Source: Candidatus Segatella albertsiae
GTDB lineage: Bacteria; Bacteroidota; Bacteroidia; Bacteroidales; Bacteroidaceae
DNA: 16,659 nucleotides
Direction of reading: 5' to 3'
Assembly (NCBI GenBank): GCA_002451555.1
Contig: DKCU01000119.1
Coordinates: 1 to 16,659 of the forward strand
This document shows, piece after piece, positions 1 through 7,869 of this stretch (position 1 is its first letter; every line of letters begins with the position of its first letter). The position numbers were made by a program, and so were the translations under genes. The notes under the pieces are model-generated. The model was given only the letters and a program-made list of their open reading frames with translations, was not told the origin of the DNA and did no database searches.

Positions 1-489
1 AACCACAAGCAGGGCATCCACGACTACAACTTGCTCAAGGCGAAGGGCTACGGCGACAAGTTCATCTTCCTGGAGGATGTGAAGACGTTGAAGGAATTCT
101 TGAAGGATATTGATTTCGAGTTGCCAAAGGACATCCGATTCCCTCAGAAGTATGAGAAGGGCATCATCGTTTGCGGCACTCCATACACGGGCATCAACAT
201 CAGTTTCGGCTTGGCTCACTGCATCGCATCGCCAGAGAATCCTTACTATGTGCCAGAGCGTGCCGAGATAGATGGCTTCAACATCATCTCGGGCAATGGT
301 CGCCCATTCCCTTACGAGATCGTCTGCAAGTTGATAGAAGGCGGTATGTTGCCTGAAGCCAACATCTTCACCAGCCGATATGTGAAGGAGGAGGGCTTGA
401 AGATTACGCAAGCCAACCTCCAGTTCTTGGCAGATTACTATCTGATGGGTAGAAAGGACAAGGATTTGTCGCCTAAGGAATTGTGGTAA
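1..489 (+). CDS. Unrecognised protein, C-terminal part (5' end outside window)
   Basis: The reading frame is open from the first base of the window (N-H-K-Q-G-I...) to a TAA at 487-489, so only the last 162 residues are seen and the true start lies upstream; the TTG at 31 is not a convincing start. The fragment looks cytoplasmic, with no membrane segment. Visible features are a hydrophobic strand followed by a small-residue turn (GIIVCGTPYTGINISFG), a segment rich in Pro/Tyr and charged residues (ENPYYVPERAE), then ISGNGRPFPYE and a helical C-terminus ending SPKELW. I do not recognise the family and give no function. Codon use resembles the neighbouring LOG and hydrolase genes (GC-rich third positions). 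It is followed within about 35 nt by a hairpin that probably terminates it. Confidence 0.8.
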   Translation, partial: NHKQGIHDYNLLKAKGYGDKFIFLEDVKTLKEFLKDIDFELPKDIRFPQKYEKGIIVCGTPYTGINISFGLAHCIASPENPYYVPERAEIDGFNIISGNGRPFPYEIVCKLIEGGMLPEANIFTSRYVKEEGLKITQANLQFLADYYLMGRKDKDLSPKELW

Positions 490-520
490 ACTTTTGATAT
501 AAGTCATAAAGAACATAAAA

Positions 521-592
521 GGAGCGGAAAACAAACTGTTAACTGTTGACACTGTTGACACTGTTAACCTAGTTTGCTTTCCGCTCTTTTTT
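521..592. terminator. Bidirectional hairpin terminator, repeat family copy A
   Basis: Arms at 522-537 (gagcggaaaacaaact) and 571-586 (agtttgctttccgctc) pair at 15 of 16 positions. A T-run follows on the plus strand (587-592) and a shorter one on the minus strand. The site sits between the convergent ends of the 1-489 gene and the 599-1885 hydrolase, so it can end both transcripts. The loop carries short repeats (actgttgacactgttgac). The same stem recurs at 4346-4410 and 11711-11778. Confidence 0.8.
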
Positions 593-598
593 ATCTTT

Positions 599-1885
599 TT
601 ACCTCAGATTCTTATCCAAGAACTCCAAGATTTTCTCTTGCGCTTTCAATCCACAGGAATGCGGGATATCCCAGAGTTCCGTATCGAGTTTGTCATCAAC
701 CCCTTGGCTCTTCCAGACCTTGTGCATCTCGGCGAAGGCATCCTTTACGCCTGGTATCGGGAAGAGATGGTCTTGCGTGCCATTGATGAAGAGCATCGGC
801 TTCGGACAAGCGAGGGAAGCGATATGGGGATAGTCGAGATACTGGCGAAGACCAGGGATGCAGTTGGCAAAACCACCATTCTCCTTCCGCCCGAAACGCT
901 TGGTGAGTTGGGCATCGGTGGTAATCATCCAGCAGATGGCTGCTCCCACCTTGATTCTGTCCGACAAAGCAGAAAGCATCCACGAACGATAGGCACCCAT
1001 TGAGCAACCAGCACAGCCGATGTGATCCTTATCTACCATCGGAAGGGAAGCCAAGAAGTCGGTACTGGCGATGTCGTCATAGGTCATAAAGGCTGAGAGG
1101 TCTCTGCCGAGCATCATCATGTTGCCAGCGATGAGGTCGTACTTATTTCTATCAACCCCTTCCTTGCGTCCTCGCTCACCCCACATCGGAGCATCCATCG
1201 AGAACACCACATAGCCGTGCTTCGCCAGATAATCACCCATGTACTGGCCTTCGTAGAGCAGCCTTGACCAAGCATCGGCATCATCCAAGATTTCCTTGTT
1301 CAAGGCTTGCTTCTCTGGCGTATCGCTCTCTGACGGCGAGAAGAATGGGCGAATCATCTTCTCCTTGCCGATGAAGAGATGGGCACCGTGGTCGTGGAGA
1401 AGATTCACCGTTGGGAACTTTTCTAACGAATGAGAGAAGTAAGCGTTTGGAATCAAGAGATAAGCCGTAACTCGGCTATAGGCATTGACATTGAAGGCGA
1501 TTTTCTGCGCCCTGTAGCCACCCCTTTGCTCCTCGGCAATCATTTCCATATCCCAAGAATCAGCAGCTTTCGGTGGAGTCATCATGCACTCGAAGACTTT
1601 AGCCCTTGCCATTTTCTTCCATTTCTTGAAGTTCTTGATAGAACTATTACCCCAAGCCATCGGATAAGTCAACTCCTTCTTCAAAGTCTCCACGTAGGTC
1701 GGGATTTCCCCATCCCATTCGTATGCCTCCCGCTTCTGAAGCTTCGGCTTGGAAGAAGAGGTTTTCTTAAGAGAAATGCTTTCCTGCTTAGAGGAAGAAG
1801 AATTTACCATTGATGCGGTACTTTGTGCAAATACTCCAAACGATGGCAATAATGAGATGATTGTGTATGCGATGATTCGTTTCAT
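599..1885 (-). CDS. Secreted alpha/beta hydrolase (dienelactone hydrolase/acetyl-esterase-like)
   Basis: Predicted 428-residue exported serine hydrolase. The ATG at 1885 is chosen because it begins a clean signal peptide (MKRII, hydrophobic core, cleavage near FGVFAQ|S); an in-frame codon at 1912 would put a polar extension before it. A low-complexity Ser/Lys linker (about residues 25-52) follows, then the hydrolase domain. The nucleophile elbow is GCSMG with Ser295. The likely acid is Asp372 in NGTQDH and the likely histidine is His409 in IPHSCG near the C-terminus. The layout resembles the Abhydrolase_7/dienelactone hydrolase-related families, often annotated acetyl xylan esterase or peptidase-like; the substrate cannot be read from sequence. 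A periplasmic or lipid-free envelope location is inferred, since there is no lipobox cysteine. It diverges from the LOG gene and ends 6 nt before the copy A hairpin. Confidence 0.85.
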   Translation of the reverse strand: MKRIIAYTIISLLPSFGVFAQSTASMVNSSSSKQESISLKKTSSSKPKLQKREAYEWDGEIPTYVETLKKELTYPMAWGNSSIKNFKKWKKMARAKVFECMMTPPKAADSWDMEMIAEEQRGGYRAQKIAFNVNAYSRVTAYLLIPNAYFSHSLEKFPTVNLLHDHGAHLFIGKEKMIRPFFSPSESDTPEKQALNKEILDDADAWSRLLYEGQYMGDYLAKHGYVVFSMDAPMWGERGRKEGVDRNKYDLIAGNMMMLGRDLSAFMTYDDIASTDFLASLPMVDKDHIGCAGCSMGAYRSWMLSALSDRIKVGAAICWMITTDAQLTKRFGRKENGGFANCIPGLRQYLDYPHIASLACPKPMLFINGTQDHLFPIPGVKDAFAEMHKVWKSQGVDDKLDTELWDIPHSCGLKAQEKILEFLDKNLR

Positions 1886-1909
1886 TTGTTTGAGATTAGT
1901 TATTGCGTG

Positions 1910-1917
1910 CAAAATTA
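1910..1917 (-). promoter_or_regulatory. Putative -7 box for the alpha/beta hydrolase
   Basis: The minus strand reads TAATTTTG here, matching the Bacteroidetes -7 consensus TAnnTTTG, about 25 nt before the chosen ATG. No TTTG lies at the ideal 19-nt spacing; the nearest is at 1933-1930, with only 12 nt between. The match is therefore partial. Confidence 0.45.
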
Positions 1918-1961
1918 AGAAAATATCTGCAAAAGATGAAGCTTATCTCGAAGTTTTTGCG

Positions 1962-1969
1962 TACCTTTG
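1962..1969 (+). promoter_or_regulatory. Putative -7 box for the LOG-family gene
   Basis: TACCTTTG matches the Bacteroidetes -7 consensus and lies 23 nt before the ATG at 1993. No clear TTTG -33 box is present at the expected distance. This box and the 1910-1917 box would drive divergent transcription from a roughly 100-bp gap. Confidence 0.5.
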
Positions 1970-1992
1970 TAGAAAAATTAGGAGAACCAGAT

Positions 1993-2532
1993 ATGAAAAT
2001 AGCAGTATTTTGTTCGGCAAACAAGAATATAGACCCAGACTTCTTCACGATGACGGAAGAACTGGGCAAGTGGATGGGTGAGAATGGTCACGACGTGGTG
2101 TTCGGCGGATGCAACATCGGCTTGATGGATTGCATCGGCAAGGCGGTGAAGGCGAATGGCGGAAGAGCCATCGGCATCGTGCCTACCATCGTGGAGAAAG
2201 GGGGCAAGACCTTCGATGGCCTCGACGTGGAGATTCCATGCGATAACCTGAGCGACCGCAAGGACCTGTTGCTCGCACAGAGCGACGTGGTTGTGGCCCT
2301 GCCTGGCGGCATCGGAACCCTCGACGAAATCTTTACCGTAGCAGCCTCCCATTGCATCGGCTATCACAAGAAGAAAGTGATACTCTACAACATGAAGGGC
2401 TTCTGGAACTCTACCATAGCCCTGCTCAACGACATGGCTGACAAGGGCATGATTCGTGGCGACTGGCACGAGGAGATAGAAGTAGCCAACGACTTCGAGG
2501 AGCTGAAGAAGGAAATTACAGAGCTCGCATAA
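1993..2532 (+). CDS. LOG-family protein (cytokinin riboside 5'-monophosphate phosphoribohydrolase-like, TIGR00730 type)
   Basis: A 179-residue cytoplasmic protein with the LOG/lysine-decarboxylase-like Rossmann fold. It opens with MKIAVFCSAN, followed by a glycine-rich strand (FGGCNIGLM, residues 37-45). The diagnostic motifs are RK at residues 89-90 and PGGIGTLDE at 104-112, corresponding to the family PGGxGTxxE active site. Family members cleave nucleoside 5'-monophosphates (AMP or cytokinin nucleotides) to base plus ribose 5-phosphate; the bacterial role is usually nucleotide salvage or housekeeping. Length is normal for the family. The open frame extends upstream to 1903, but the ATG at 1993 matches the family N-terminus and follows a -7 box. 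No operon partner is visible. Confidence 0.92.
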   Translation: MKIAVFCSANKNIDPDFFTMTEELGKWMGENGHDVVFGGCNIGLMDCIGKAVKANGGRAIGIVPTIVEKGGKTFDGLDVEIPCDNLSDRKDLLLAQSDVVVALPGGIGTLDEIFTVAASHCIGYHKKKVILYNMKGFWNSTIALLNDMADKGMIRGDWHEEIEVANDFEELKKEITELA

Positions 2533-2651
2533 ATCGAAGACTGCATAAATCAAGGAACTGACATAAATATAGGAACTGGCATAAGACATCAGAATCTCTC
2601 AAAAAAGCAGAATCCAAAAAAGCATTCCACCTGTATTGTTGAATTAGTCCA

Positions 2652-2850
2652 ACACGCCCCGAAGGGGCAGAAGCCCCTAGCCTAGGGCAACGCCCTAGGT
2701 AATATACATGCAAGAATGGCGCCCTGTAAGGGCAAAAGCGTTATATTTATAAGGAATTTTATGCTTTTGCCCTTACAGGGCGCATTTATTCCCGACATAT
2801 ACCCAGGGCGTTGCCCTGGGCTAGGTGCTTTTTGGGCTTTCAGCCCGTGT
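2652..2850. repeat. Nested palindromic (MITE/REP-like) element, about 199 bp
   Basis: A long imperfect palindrome with no coding content fills most of the 2533-2898 gap. The inner arms, 2719-2739 and 2763-2783, are perfect 21-base reverse complements (core ccctgtaagggcaaaag). The outer arms (2652-2705 and 2796-2850) are imperfect copies beginning acacg and ending cgtgt, each with its own small hairpin (gccccgaaggggc; gggctttcagccc) and a half reading ctag-c/t-c-agggcaacgccct. The design suggests a non-autonomous mobile or REP-like element, but no target-site duplication was identified. The flanks, 2533-2651 and 2851-2878, hold nothing I recognise. Confidence 0.75.
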
Positions 2851-2878
2851 CAACCGTACAGCTTGAACCCATTCCCGA

Positions 2879-2902
2879 TTAATTTAACCGCCGTTAAATT
2901 AA
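2879..2902. terminator. Palindrome overlapping the stop codon of the DUF4143 ATPase at 2899
   Basis: ttaatttaac (2879-2888) and gttaaattaa (2893-2902) form a perfect 10-bp AT-rich stem with a CGCC loop. The stem includes the minus-strand TAA stop at 2901-2899. There is no T-run, so use as an intrinsic terminator is uncertain; it may be a 3'-end stabiliser or simply part of the neighbouring repeat region. Confidence 0.4.
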
Positions 2903-4236
2903 CGGACGTTACATAAGGAGGAAAACACAAATTCCTTCAGCTTGTCCACCAAATACAAAGGGAGATTGAGCAAATCATCATCCTTCCGCATATTAAGCGT
3001 GGATAAGCGGATGGAAAGTTGGGGAACATATTGCTTGCGATAATATGCCAAGCTCTTCGCCGTGACATTCTTGTCTGCCTTCAATTCTACAGGAATAATG
3101 CGCCCTGCATCTTGCAATACGAACTCCACCTCCGCCGTATTGCCAGAAGTCCAATAATAATGATGATGGCCATACTGACGCACCAAAGCTTGCAACACGT
3201 AATTCTCCGCCATCACCCCCTTGAACTCCGTAAAGAGGTTATCGCCCATCAGTATCGTCGAGGCATCCAAACCAAACTTGCGCCCCAGCAATCCCACATC
3301 ATTAAGATATAGTTTGAAAGCATTGCTCTTCTTATAGGCAGACAAAGGCAAGCGAGGTGTTTCTATCGCTGAGACTCGATGTACCAATCCCACCAAGCAC
3401 AACCACTCGATAGCTCCCTCATACTCACGAGCCCTGCCACCTTTCTGTACATCACTATAACGGAACTTTTTGTCTTCACGAGCCAACTGGTCTTGCAAGT
3501 TTCCCCAAACCTGGAATACACGTGGAATGTCCTTGTTGCTGATGTGCTTGGCGAAATCCAAGGAATAAGACAGAAGGACGGCATCTTGCACTACCTTTAC
3601 TTCTTCCCACGAACGAGTATCTATATAAGTGCTCACCGCCTCAGGCATTCCCCCTAACACAAGGTACAACTTATAGGCATCTATCAACTGCTGATGCAGC
3701 ACCTCGGGCACAGCCATCACCCTATCTATCATCTGGTAGGAGCGATAAAGCCGCTCGTCACTCGCCCTGAGATACTCCGTAAATGACACTGGATAAAGCG
3801 TCATGAAATCGACCTTACCCACTGGGAAAGACGCTCCCGTTCGATTGAGAGCCACCCCCAAGAGCGAGCCAGCGCACACGACCGCATACTCCGGTGCATC
3901 CTCGCAAAAGTACTTCAAACTATTCAGTGCCTCATTACACTCTTGTATCTCATCCAGGATGATGAGTGTAGAAGAAGGAGAAATCGCTTTCCCCACCATC
4001 ATCTCCATGGATTTGATGAGCTTCAGCGGTTCCTTGGTTCGCTTGAAATCTTCCTTGACGGCTGGCATTGTATCGAAATTGATGTAAACCACATCCTCGA
4101 AACACTCCTTTCCAAACTTCTTCAATGTCCATGACTTGCCCACTTGACGTGCGCCTTGCAACACCAATGGCTTGCGGCGAGGATTCTCCTTCCAAGCCTT
4201 CAGACTTTCGATTATATCTCTTTGTATCTCTGCCAT
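2899..4236 (-). CDS. AAA_14/DUF4143 family ATPase (first of three)
   Basis: A 445-residue predicted cytoplasmic ATPase. The P-loop is GARQVGKS (28-35), Walker B is LIILDEIQ (91-98), and AGSLLGV (122-128) lies in the sensor region. The typical FPVGKVDFMTLYPVSF block follows at 137-152. The DUF4143 C-terminal domain carries a restriction-endonuclease-like arrangement: Glu344 in AENYV, EVEFV (369-373) and VELKADK (383-389), resembling a PD-(D/E)XK core. The biological role of this family is not established; many copies per genome are usual in Bacteroidales. ATG 4236 is preferred over a TTG at 4266, which overlaps a promoter-like box. It is transcribed alone, apparently independent of the ATPase at 4450-5904. 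Confidence 0.9.
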   Translation of the reverse strand: MAEIQRDIIESLKAWKENPRRKPLVLQGARQVGKSWTLKKFGKECFEDVVYINFDTMPAVKEDFKRTKEPLKLIKSMEMMVGKAISPSSTLIILDEIQECNEALNSLKYFCEDAPEYAVVCAGSLLGVALNRTGASFPVGKVDFMTLYPVSFTEYLRASDERLYRSYQMIDRVMAVPEVLHQQLIDAYKLYLVLGGMPEAVSTYIDTRSWEEVKVVQDAVLLSYSLDFAKHISNKDIPRVFQVWGNLQDQLAREDKKFRYSDVQKGGRAREYEGAIEWLCLVGLVHRVSAIETPRLPLSAYKKSNAFKLYLNDVGLLGRKFGLDASTILMGDNLFTEFKGVMAENYVLQALVRQYGHHHYYWTSGNTAEVEFVLQDAGRIIPVELKADKNVTAKSLAYYRKQYVPQLSIRLSTLNMRKDDDLLNLPLYLVDKLKEFVFSSLCNVR

Positions 4237-4263
4237 TATCTTATCCTTAATATGATTTTTCGG

Positions 4264-4271
4264 CAAATATA
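4264..4271 (-). promoter_or_regulatory. Putative -7 box for the ATPase at 2899-4236
   Basis: The minus strand reads TATATTTG, a perfect TAnnTTTG match, 27 nt upstream of the ATG at 4236. A TTTG lies at 4299-4296, 24 nt away instead of the usual ~19, so the -33 part is weak. Its position supports the ATG at 4236 as the real start. Confidence 0.5.
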
Positions 4272-4345
4272 CACATTTTTAATATGAGAAAGTGGCAAAC
4301 TTGCACATTTTTAATATTAATTATACATAAACATCGACTTATTCT

Positions 4346-4410
4346 AAAAAAAGGCGGAAAAACAAACTGTTAACTGTTGACTCTGTTAACCACAGCTTGC
4401 TTTTCCGCTC
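4346..4410 (-). terminator. Hairpin terminator, repeat family copy B
   Basis: Arms gcggaaaa (4354-4361) and ttttccgc (4401-4408) pair, with further partial pairing inward through caaactg/cagcttg. On the minus strand the stem is followed by seven Ts (4352-4346), so it fits an intrinsic terminator for the ATPase ending at 4450. The loop has the same gttaac/gttgac repeats as copies A and C. Confidence 0.75.
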
Positions 4411-4449
4411 TTACTTATTTCTATGTTCTATGAATCCTTCCCTTCTAAT

Positions 4450-5904
4450 TTACAATCCGAAGCTCCTCTTAGCTTGCCTCAACGTATTCTCTCCCACAGT
4501 ATAAGCATAGCAAGCACAAGGGATGAAATGTAGCTTACCGAAATCCATATCTTTCAATCCAACTTGACTGATAGAGGTAACCAGAGCTTGCGACAAATGG
4601 TTTTTCTCCATATAATATTGCAGGGAAGAAAGCTCGGTTGGCTTTTCGAAAAAACGATCAGACCATTTTATCTCCACTGCCCAGTAAGGCTTCTGGAAGG
4701 CGTCATTGATGCCCACCAAATCGACCTCTCCCTGAGTGCGTCCTATTTTCCAATTAGCATAGGAAATATGCTCCTTTCGAGGAATCCACTGTGAATAGAT
4801 GGCAGTCTCTATCATGTCACCGATATTGCCATCGATCATCTTGATAGGCTCGAAGAGGGCACACCTCAGCGAAGGATTGGTAAGATACATCTTGAAGGTC
4901 GTCTGTCGTTGGAATCTCTTCGCAGTATCATCAGTTCGTGTGATAACCTTGATAAGGAATGCTGCCTCCAAATATTGGATGTATTTACGGATAGTCTCCT
5001 TCTTCACACCCGATTCTTTCGACAATCCTTCATACGAGAACTCCATGCCACTATGATAAGCTATCATCGTAAAGAGCGAGTTCAACTCTTGCACGTCTGA
5101 TATTCCATAAAGGCTTGGCAAGTCTCTCAACAACACCTTATCCACAATGTCGTGGCGCACAAACTGACCTGGGTCTTCTTGTATGCGAGAAGAGAAAGCC
5201 ACCTCTGGATAACCACCATAATTGATATAATCGAGAAAAAGTTCGTTCAGTCTATCGATGTCTATCGTGCTATACACATCGCTCTCGATTCCATCCCACT
5301 CCACATGGGATTGGCGCATCAGATGATCGTATCCTTTGAGATGGATGTATTCGAAGAACAACAAAGGAGGAAGATTGAAATCCGTAAATCGTCCAGCACC
5401 ACTCTCATTGCTACTCTTTCGGAGTGCTGCCGCAGCAGACCCCGAAGCGATAAACTTCACATCATGATAAGTATCTACCAGCGATTTGAGTCCTATCTCC
5501 CACTCCTTTAGGTATTGTATCTCGTCGAAGAACACATAGAATTGCTCCTTACTGTCCTCCTTGCCCAGCACTTGCTTAGCCAAGTTAAAGAGCTGTTCCA
5601 AGAGGATGCCATTATAAATAGGGGTCTCCACGGAAACATAGATGATGTTCTGTGGCGACACTCCCTCATCTATCAATCGCTGGATGGTATGATAGAGCAT
5701 TACCGTCTTACCCACTCGGCGAGGTCCCATCAAGATGAGCGCACGCTGAATACTAATGTCCCTTACCAGGGGGTAGAATATGCCGAGATAGAGGCGAGGG
5801 CTCATCGCTTGATAGTAAGAAGGTATCTTTCCCTCTGTCCACCAAGGGTTATCGACTTTCAATCTACCCAATATCTGCTTCTCTAAAAGTGCTGTATATT
5901 CCAT
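4450..5904 (-). CDS. AAA_14/DUF4143 family ATPase (second of three)
   Basis: A 484-residue ATPase. It has an N-terminal lead with WW (residues 21-22) and YPLVRDI, P-loop GPRRVGKT (60-67), Walker B YVFFDEIQ (123-130) and a sensor-like FIASGSAAAALR (151-162). A winged-helix-like segment follows at about 287-330 (LSKESGVKKETIRKYIQYLE). The DUF4143 nuclease-like core is Glu366 (MIETAI), GEVDLV (392-397) and AVEIKW (409-414), matching the D...ExK pattern of PD-(D/E)XK folds. It is clearly a different subfamily from the neighbouring ATPase (longer, different linkers), so a recent tandem duplication is unlikely. The cellular role is unknown. Its own promoter is upstream and the copy B hairpin follows. 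Confidence 0.9.
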   Translation of the reverse strand: MEYTALLEKQILGRLKVDNPWWTEGKIPSYYQAMSPRLYLGIFYPLVRDISIQRALILMGPRRVGKTVMLYHTIQRLIDEGVSPQNIIYVSVETPIYNGILLEQLFNLAKQVLGKEDSKEQFYVFFDEIQYLKEWEIGLKSLVDTYHDVKFIASGSAAAALRKSSNESGAGRFTDFNLPPLLFFEYIHLKGYDHLMRQSHVEWDGIESDVYSTIDIDRLNELFLDYINYGGYPEVAFSSRIQEDPGQFVRHDIVDKVLLRDLPSLYGISDVQELNSLFTMIAYHSGMEFSYEGLSKESGVKKETIRKYIQYLEAAFLIKVITRTDDTAKRFQRQTTFKMYLTNPSLRCALFEPIKMIDGNIGDMIETAIYSQWIPRKEHISYANWKIGRTQGEVDLVGINDAFQKPYWAVEIKWSDRFFEKPTELSSLQYYMEKNHLSQALVTSISQVGLKDMDFGKLHFIPCACYAYTVGENTLRQAKRSFGL

Positions 5905-5924
5905 AACTTTGTCATTTTAGAGTG

Positions 5925-5955
5925 CAAATATAAGGAGATTCCTCTTATTTTGCAA
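5925..5955 (-). promoter_or_regulatory. Promoter of the ATPase at 4450-5904
   Basis: On the minus strand TATATTTG (5932-5925) matches the Bacteroidetes -7 box. TTG (5955-5953) lies 20 nt upstream as a -33 element. The -7 box is 20 nt before the ATG at 5904, a normal spacing. Confidence 0.6.
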
Positions 5956-6053
5956 GTTTTATGTAAGTTAAGCATTATTTTTTATGCTTAATTTGCAATT
6001 TATACGATTTTAGGCAACAAAAAGGATGCCTCTCTGCTTATCCATATAGATAT

Positions 6054-6278
6054 TTACTTTATACCCTTATCTTTCAAAATACGTACAACATCATCAAAAG
6101 ACCTCATCGTACCAATTTCCTCGGGCTCAAGGCTTACATCAAAGGCATCCTCAAGTTCTGCCACGAGATTAAGTTGCCCCATTGAGTCCCATGCTTCACA
6201 AGTTGCCTGGCTGCAAGTTGCATCTACCGTTTCCAACTCGAAGGTTTCCTTCAGAATTTCCAAAACTTTCTCTTCCAT
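6054..6278 (-). CDS. Acyl carrier protein (last gene of the FkbH cassette)
   Basis: A 74-residue acidic four-helix acyl carrier protein. Ser32 in WDSMGQLNL is the predicted 4'-phosphopantetheine attachment site, followed by the typical helix II/III sequence VAELEDAFDVSLEPEEI. It starts 10 nt after the FkbH stop and is the last gene of the minus-strand cassette. FkbH-type enzymes act on a dedicated ACP, and adjacency makes this the likely glyceryl carrier (inference). It is distinct from the cassette's other ACP, which has SSL at the attachment site. A weak ggca/tgcc hairpin at about 6013-6030 might follow it, but I see no strong terminator. Confidence 0.92.
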   Translation of the reverse strand: MEEKVLEILKETFELETVDATCSQATCEAWDSMGQLNLVAELEDAFDVSLEPEEIGTMRSFDDVVRILKDKGIK

Positions 6279-6288
6279 GATTAAATTG

Positions 6289-7866
6289 TTATTTAATTGT
6301 TATGTGATAAAAATCTTTAATGCTTAAATCGGCAGACTTCAAGTCAAGAGCATAGTCCTTACCTTCATCTGTTTCATGAGTACAAGTAAAGCCCACCTTC
6401 TCCCAGAACTCCCTTACCTGAGCATTCTTGGTTGTTGGCAGATACTTGGCAGTCAAAGTCTCTATTCCGTCAGCAGCAAGCAAAGAGAGAATTTTCTTTG
6501 CGAAAGCAATCTCAATGCCCTTACCGAGGATTCGGCAGCTCAACAGGAAAGTGTCAATTTCACCATCAGGCTTCACCATTATTGCGCCTGTGATACCATT
6601 GTCACCAAACTTATCTGCCACACTAATACACCAAACCTTCCAATCTGCATCAACAAATCTACGAATATCAGCATCCGTATATCTGCGGGTTGTCAAATTG
6701 AATTGGTTGGTCTTCTGAGTCATCTGAGCAATACGCTGAATATTGAATTCGTTGGCAACTTCAATAGTAATCTGAATGTGAAGCGACTCCAAAAACGAAT
6801 TAAAATCGGTAAATGAAGCCTGAGCCTGAGCACGAGCAGCATTCTGCTTATATTGCTCGGTCTTTTTTTTGTCCTCATCGGTTACGGAATATACCTTGAA
6901 GTAGGCCTCCACCAATTGCTTGAAAAATGGCATCAACTCGTATGGCTGATCTGGAAATTTCGGGACTTCTACCATTGGCAGCATCTGCTTAATCAGTTCG
7001 CGCTCTGTTGGATTGTCATCTACAAACACAAAGCTGTCGAGACCGATATTAAGCTCAGTTGCGAGCTCCTTAACGTTAGTGGCTTTATCCGCCCAATTGA
7101 TGCGATAAGCTGCAAAATGCTCCTTCCTCAGCACCATGAATGGATTCTTCTCCCATGCATCTAGCACGTCCTGCTCGTTGTTCTTCGAGCACACGGTCAA
7201 TATCACACCAGTTTTCGATAGCTCCAACAATGCCTCCTGCCAATAAAGAAAGGCCTTGCCTGGGTAGTCTCCTCCAATCTTAATGCCCTCAATGCCTTCC
7301 TCACCAAGCACGCCACCCCAGAGGGTGTTATCAAGGTCGAGTACGAGACATTTCTTGCGCTTCAACAAGATAGAGTTCATCTTCTTCGTCCACCATACCC
7401 TGAAGTCCTTGTTGAGTTTTGGATTCATGCCCATCTGACTGATAAAATAGAACTTCCAGTCGAAGAGTTCGGCAGCATTATACTTACGAGTGAACTCTGT
7501 TATGTCAATCACCTTCACATTCTTATGACTTGCCGCTATAACATAAAGTGCATTGTTGTATTCTGCAACAGCCGACTGCAGTTGGAAGTCATCATCCGTG
7601 AAAAAAACGGCATACAGCACATCCATGGTGAGTGCAACAAACTGCTTTTTCTCATCTATCTGACTGAGAACAAGCCCAAGTTTCTGAGCATACCCACGAA
7701 TCTCGTCTGCAAGCACATCCTGTTTAAACTTGATAGGTACTTGATACCACCAAACGTAACTTTCGACATTCTGAGGTATGTTGGAGATGTCATCATATCC
7801 GGAGAAGGAATACTCCTTGCCGAAAAAACGTTCTATGGTATTATTTCTGAATACGAACTTTGCCAT
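6289..7866 (-). CDS. FkbH-like HAD-IIIC family protein (glyceryl-ACP synthase type)
   Basis: A 525-residue multidomain protein. Residues 1-160 form an N-terminal region with the WW (39-40) and FYFISQMGMNP features common before the HAD domain. The HAD core begins VLDLDNTLWGG (175-185), giving Asp177/Asp179, and continues with VCSKNN (225-230), a lysine-bearing segment ADKATNV (259-265), and FVDDNPTERE (281-290). The C-terminus, about 360-500, is an acetyltransferase-like (GNAT) fold with TQKTNQFNLTTRR and RILGKGIE. Characterised FkbH proteins dephosphorylate 1,3-bisphosphoglycerate and load D-glycerate onto an ACP; related proteins load other C3 acids. It sits 3 nt after the VOC gene and 10 nt before an ACP, consistent with a translationally coupled operon. 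Confidence 0.92.
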   Translation of the reverse strand: MAKFVFRNNTIERFFGKEYSFSGYDDISNIPQNVESYVWWYQVPIKFKQDVLADEIRGYAQKLGLVLSQIDEKKQFVALTMDVLYAVFFTDDDFQLQSAVAEYNNALYVIAASHKNVKVIDITEFTRKYNAAELFDWKFYFISQMGMNPKLNKDFRVWWTKKMNSILLKRKKCLVLDLDNTLWGGVLGEEGIEGIKIGGDYPGKAFLYWQEALLELSKTGVILTVCSKNNEQDVLDAWEKNPFMVLRKEHFAAYRINWADKATNVKELATELNIGLDSFVFVDDNPTERELIKQMLPMVEVPKFPDQPYELMPFFKQLVEAYFKVYSVTDEDKKKTEQYKQNAARAQAQASFTDFNSFLESLHIQITIEVANEFNIQRIAQMTQKTNQFNLTTRRYTDADIRRFVDADWKVWCISVADKFGDNGITGAIMVKPDGEIDTFLLSCRILGKGIEIAFAKKILSLLAADGIETLTAKYLPTTKNAQVREFWEKVGFTCTHETDEGKDYALDLKSADLSIKDFYHITIK

Positions 7867-7869
7867 GAC

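Noticed and set aside
1978..2589. 203-codon minus-strand open frame opposite the LOG gene
   Set aside because: The plus strand encodes a complete LOG protein with PGGIGTLDE; the opposite frame is a codon-bias shadow.
2716..2916. 66-codon open frame across the palindromic element
   Set aside because: It spans both inner arms and its sequence simply reflects the inverted repeat; no start signal or motif.
4236..4266. TTG start giving a 10-residue longer first ATPase
   Set aside because: The TTG lies within the TATATTTG promoter box; the family N-terminus and ATG at 4236 fit better.
4450..5904. Toxin-antitoxin or restriction partner near the DUF4143 ATPases
   Set aside because: No small partner ORF with supporting motif or tight spacing was found next to any of the three ATPases.
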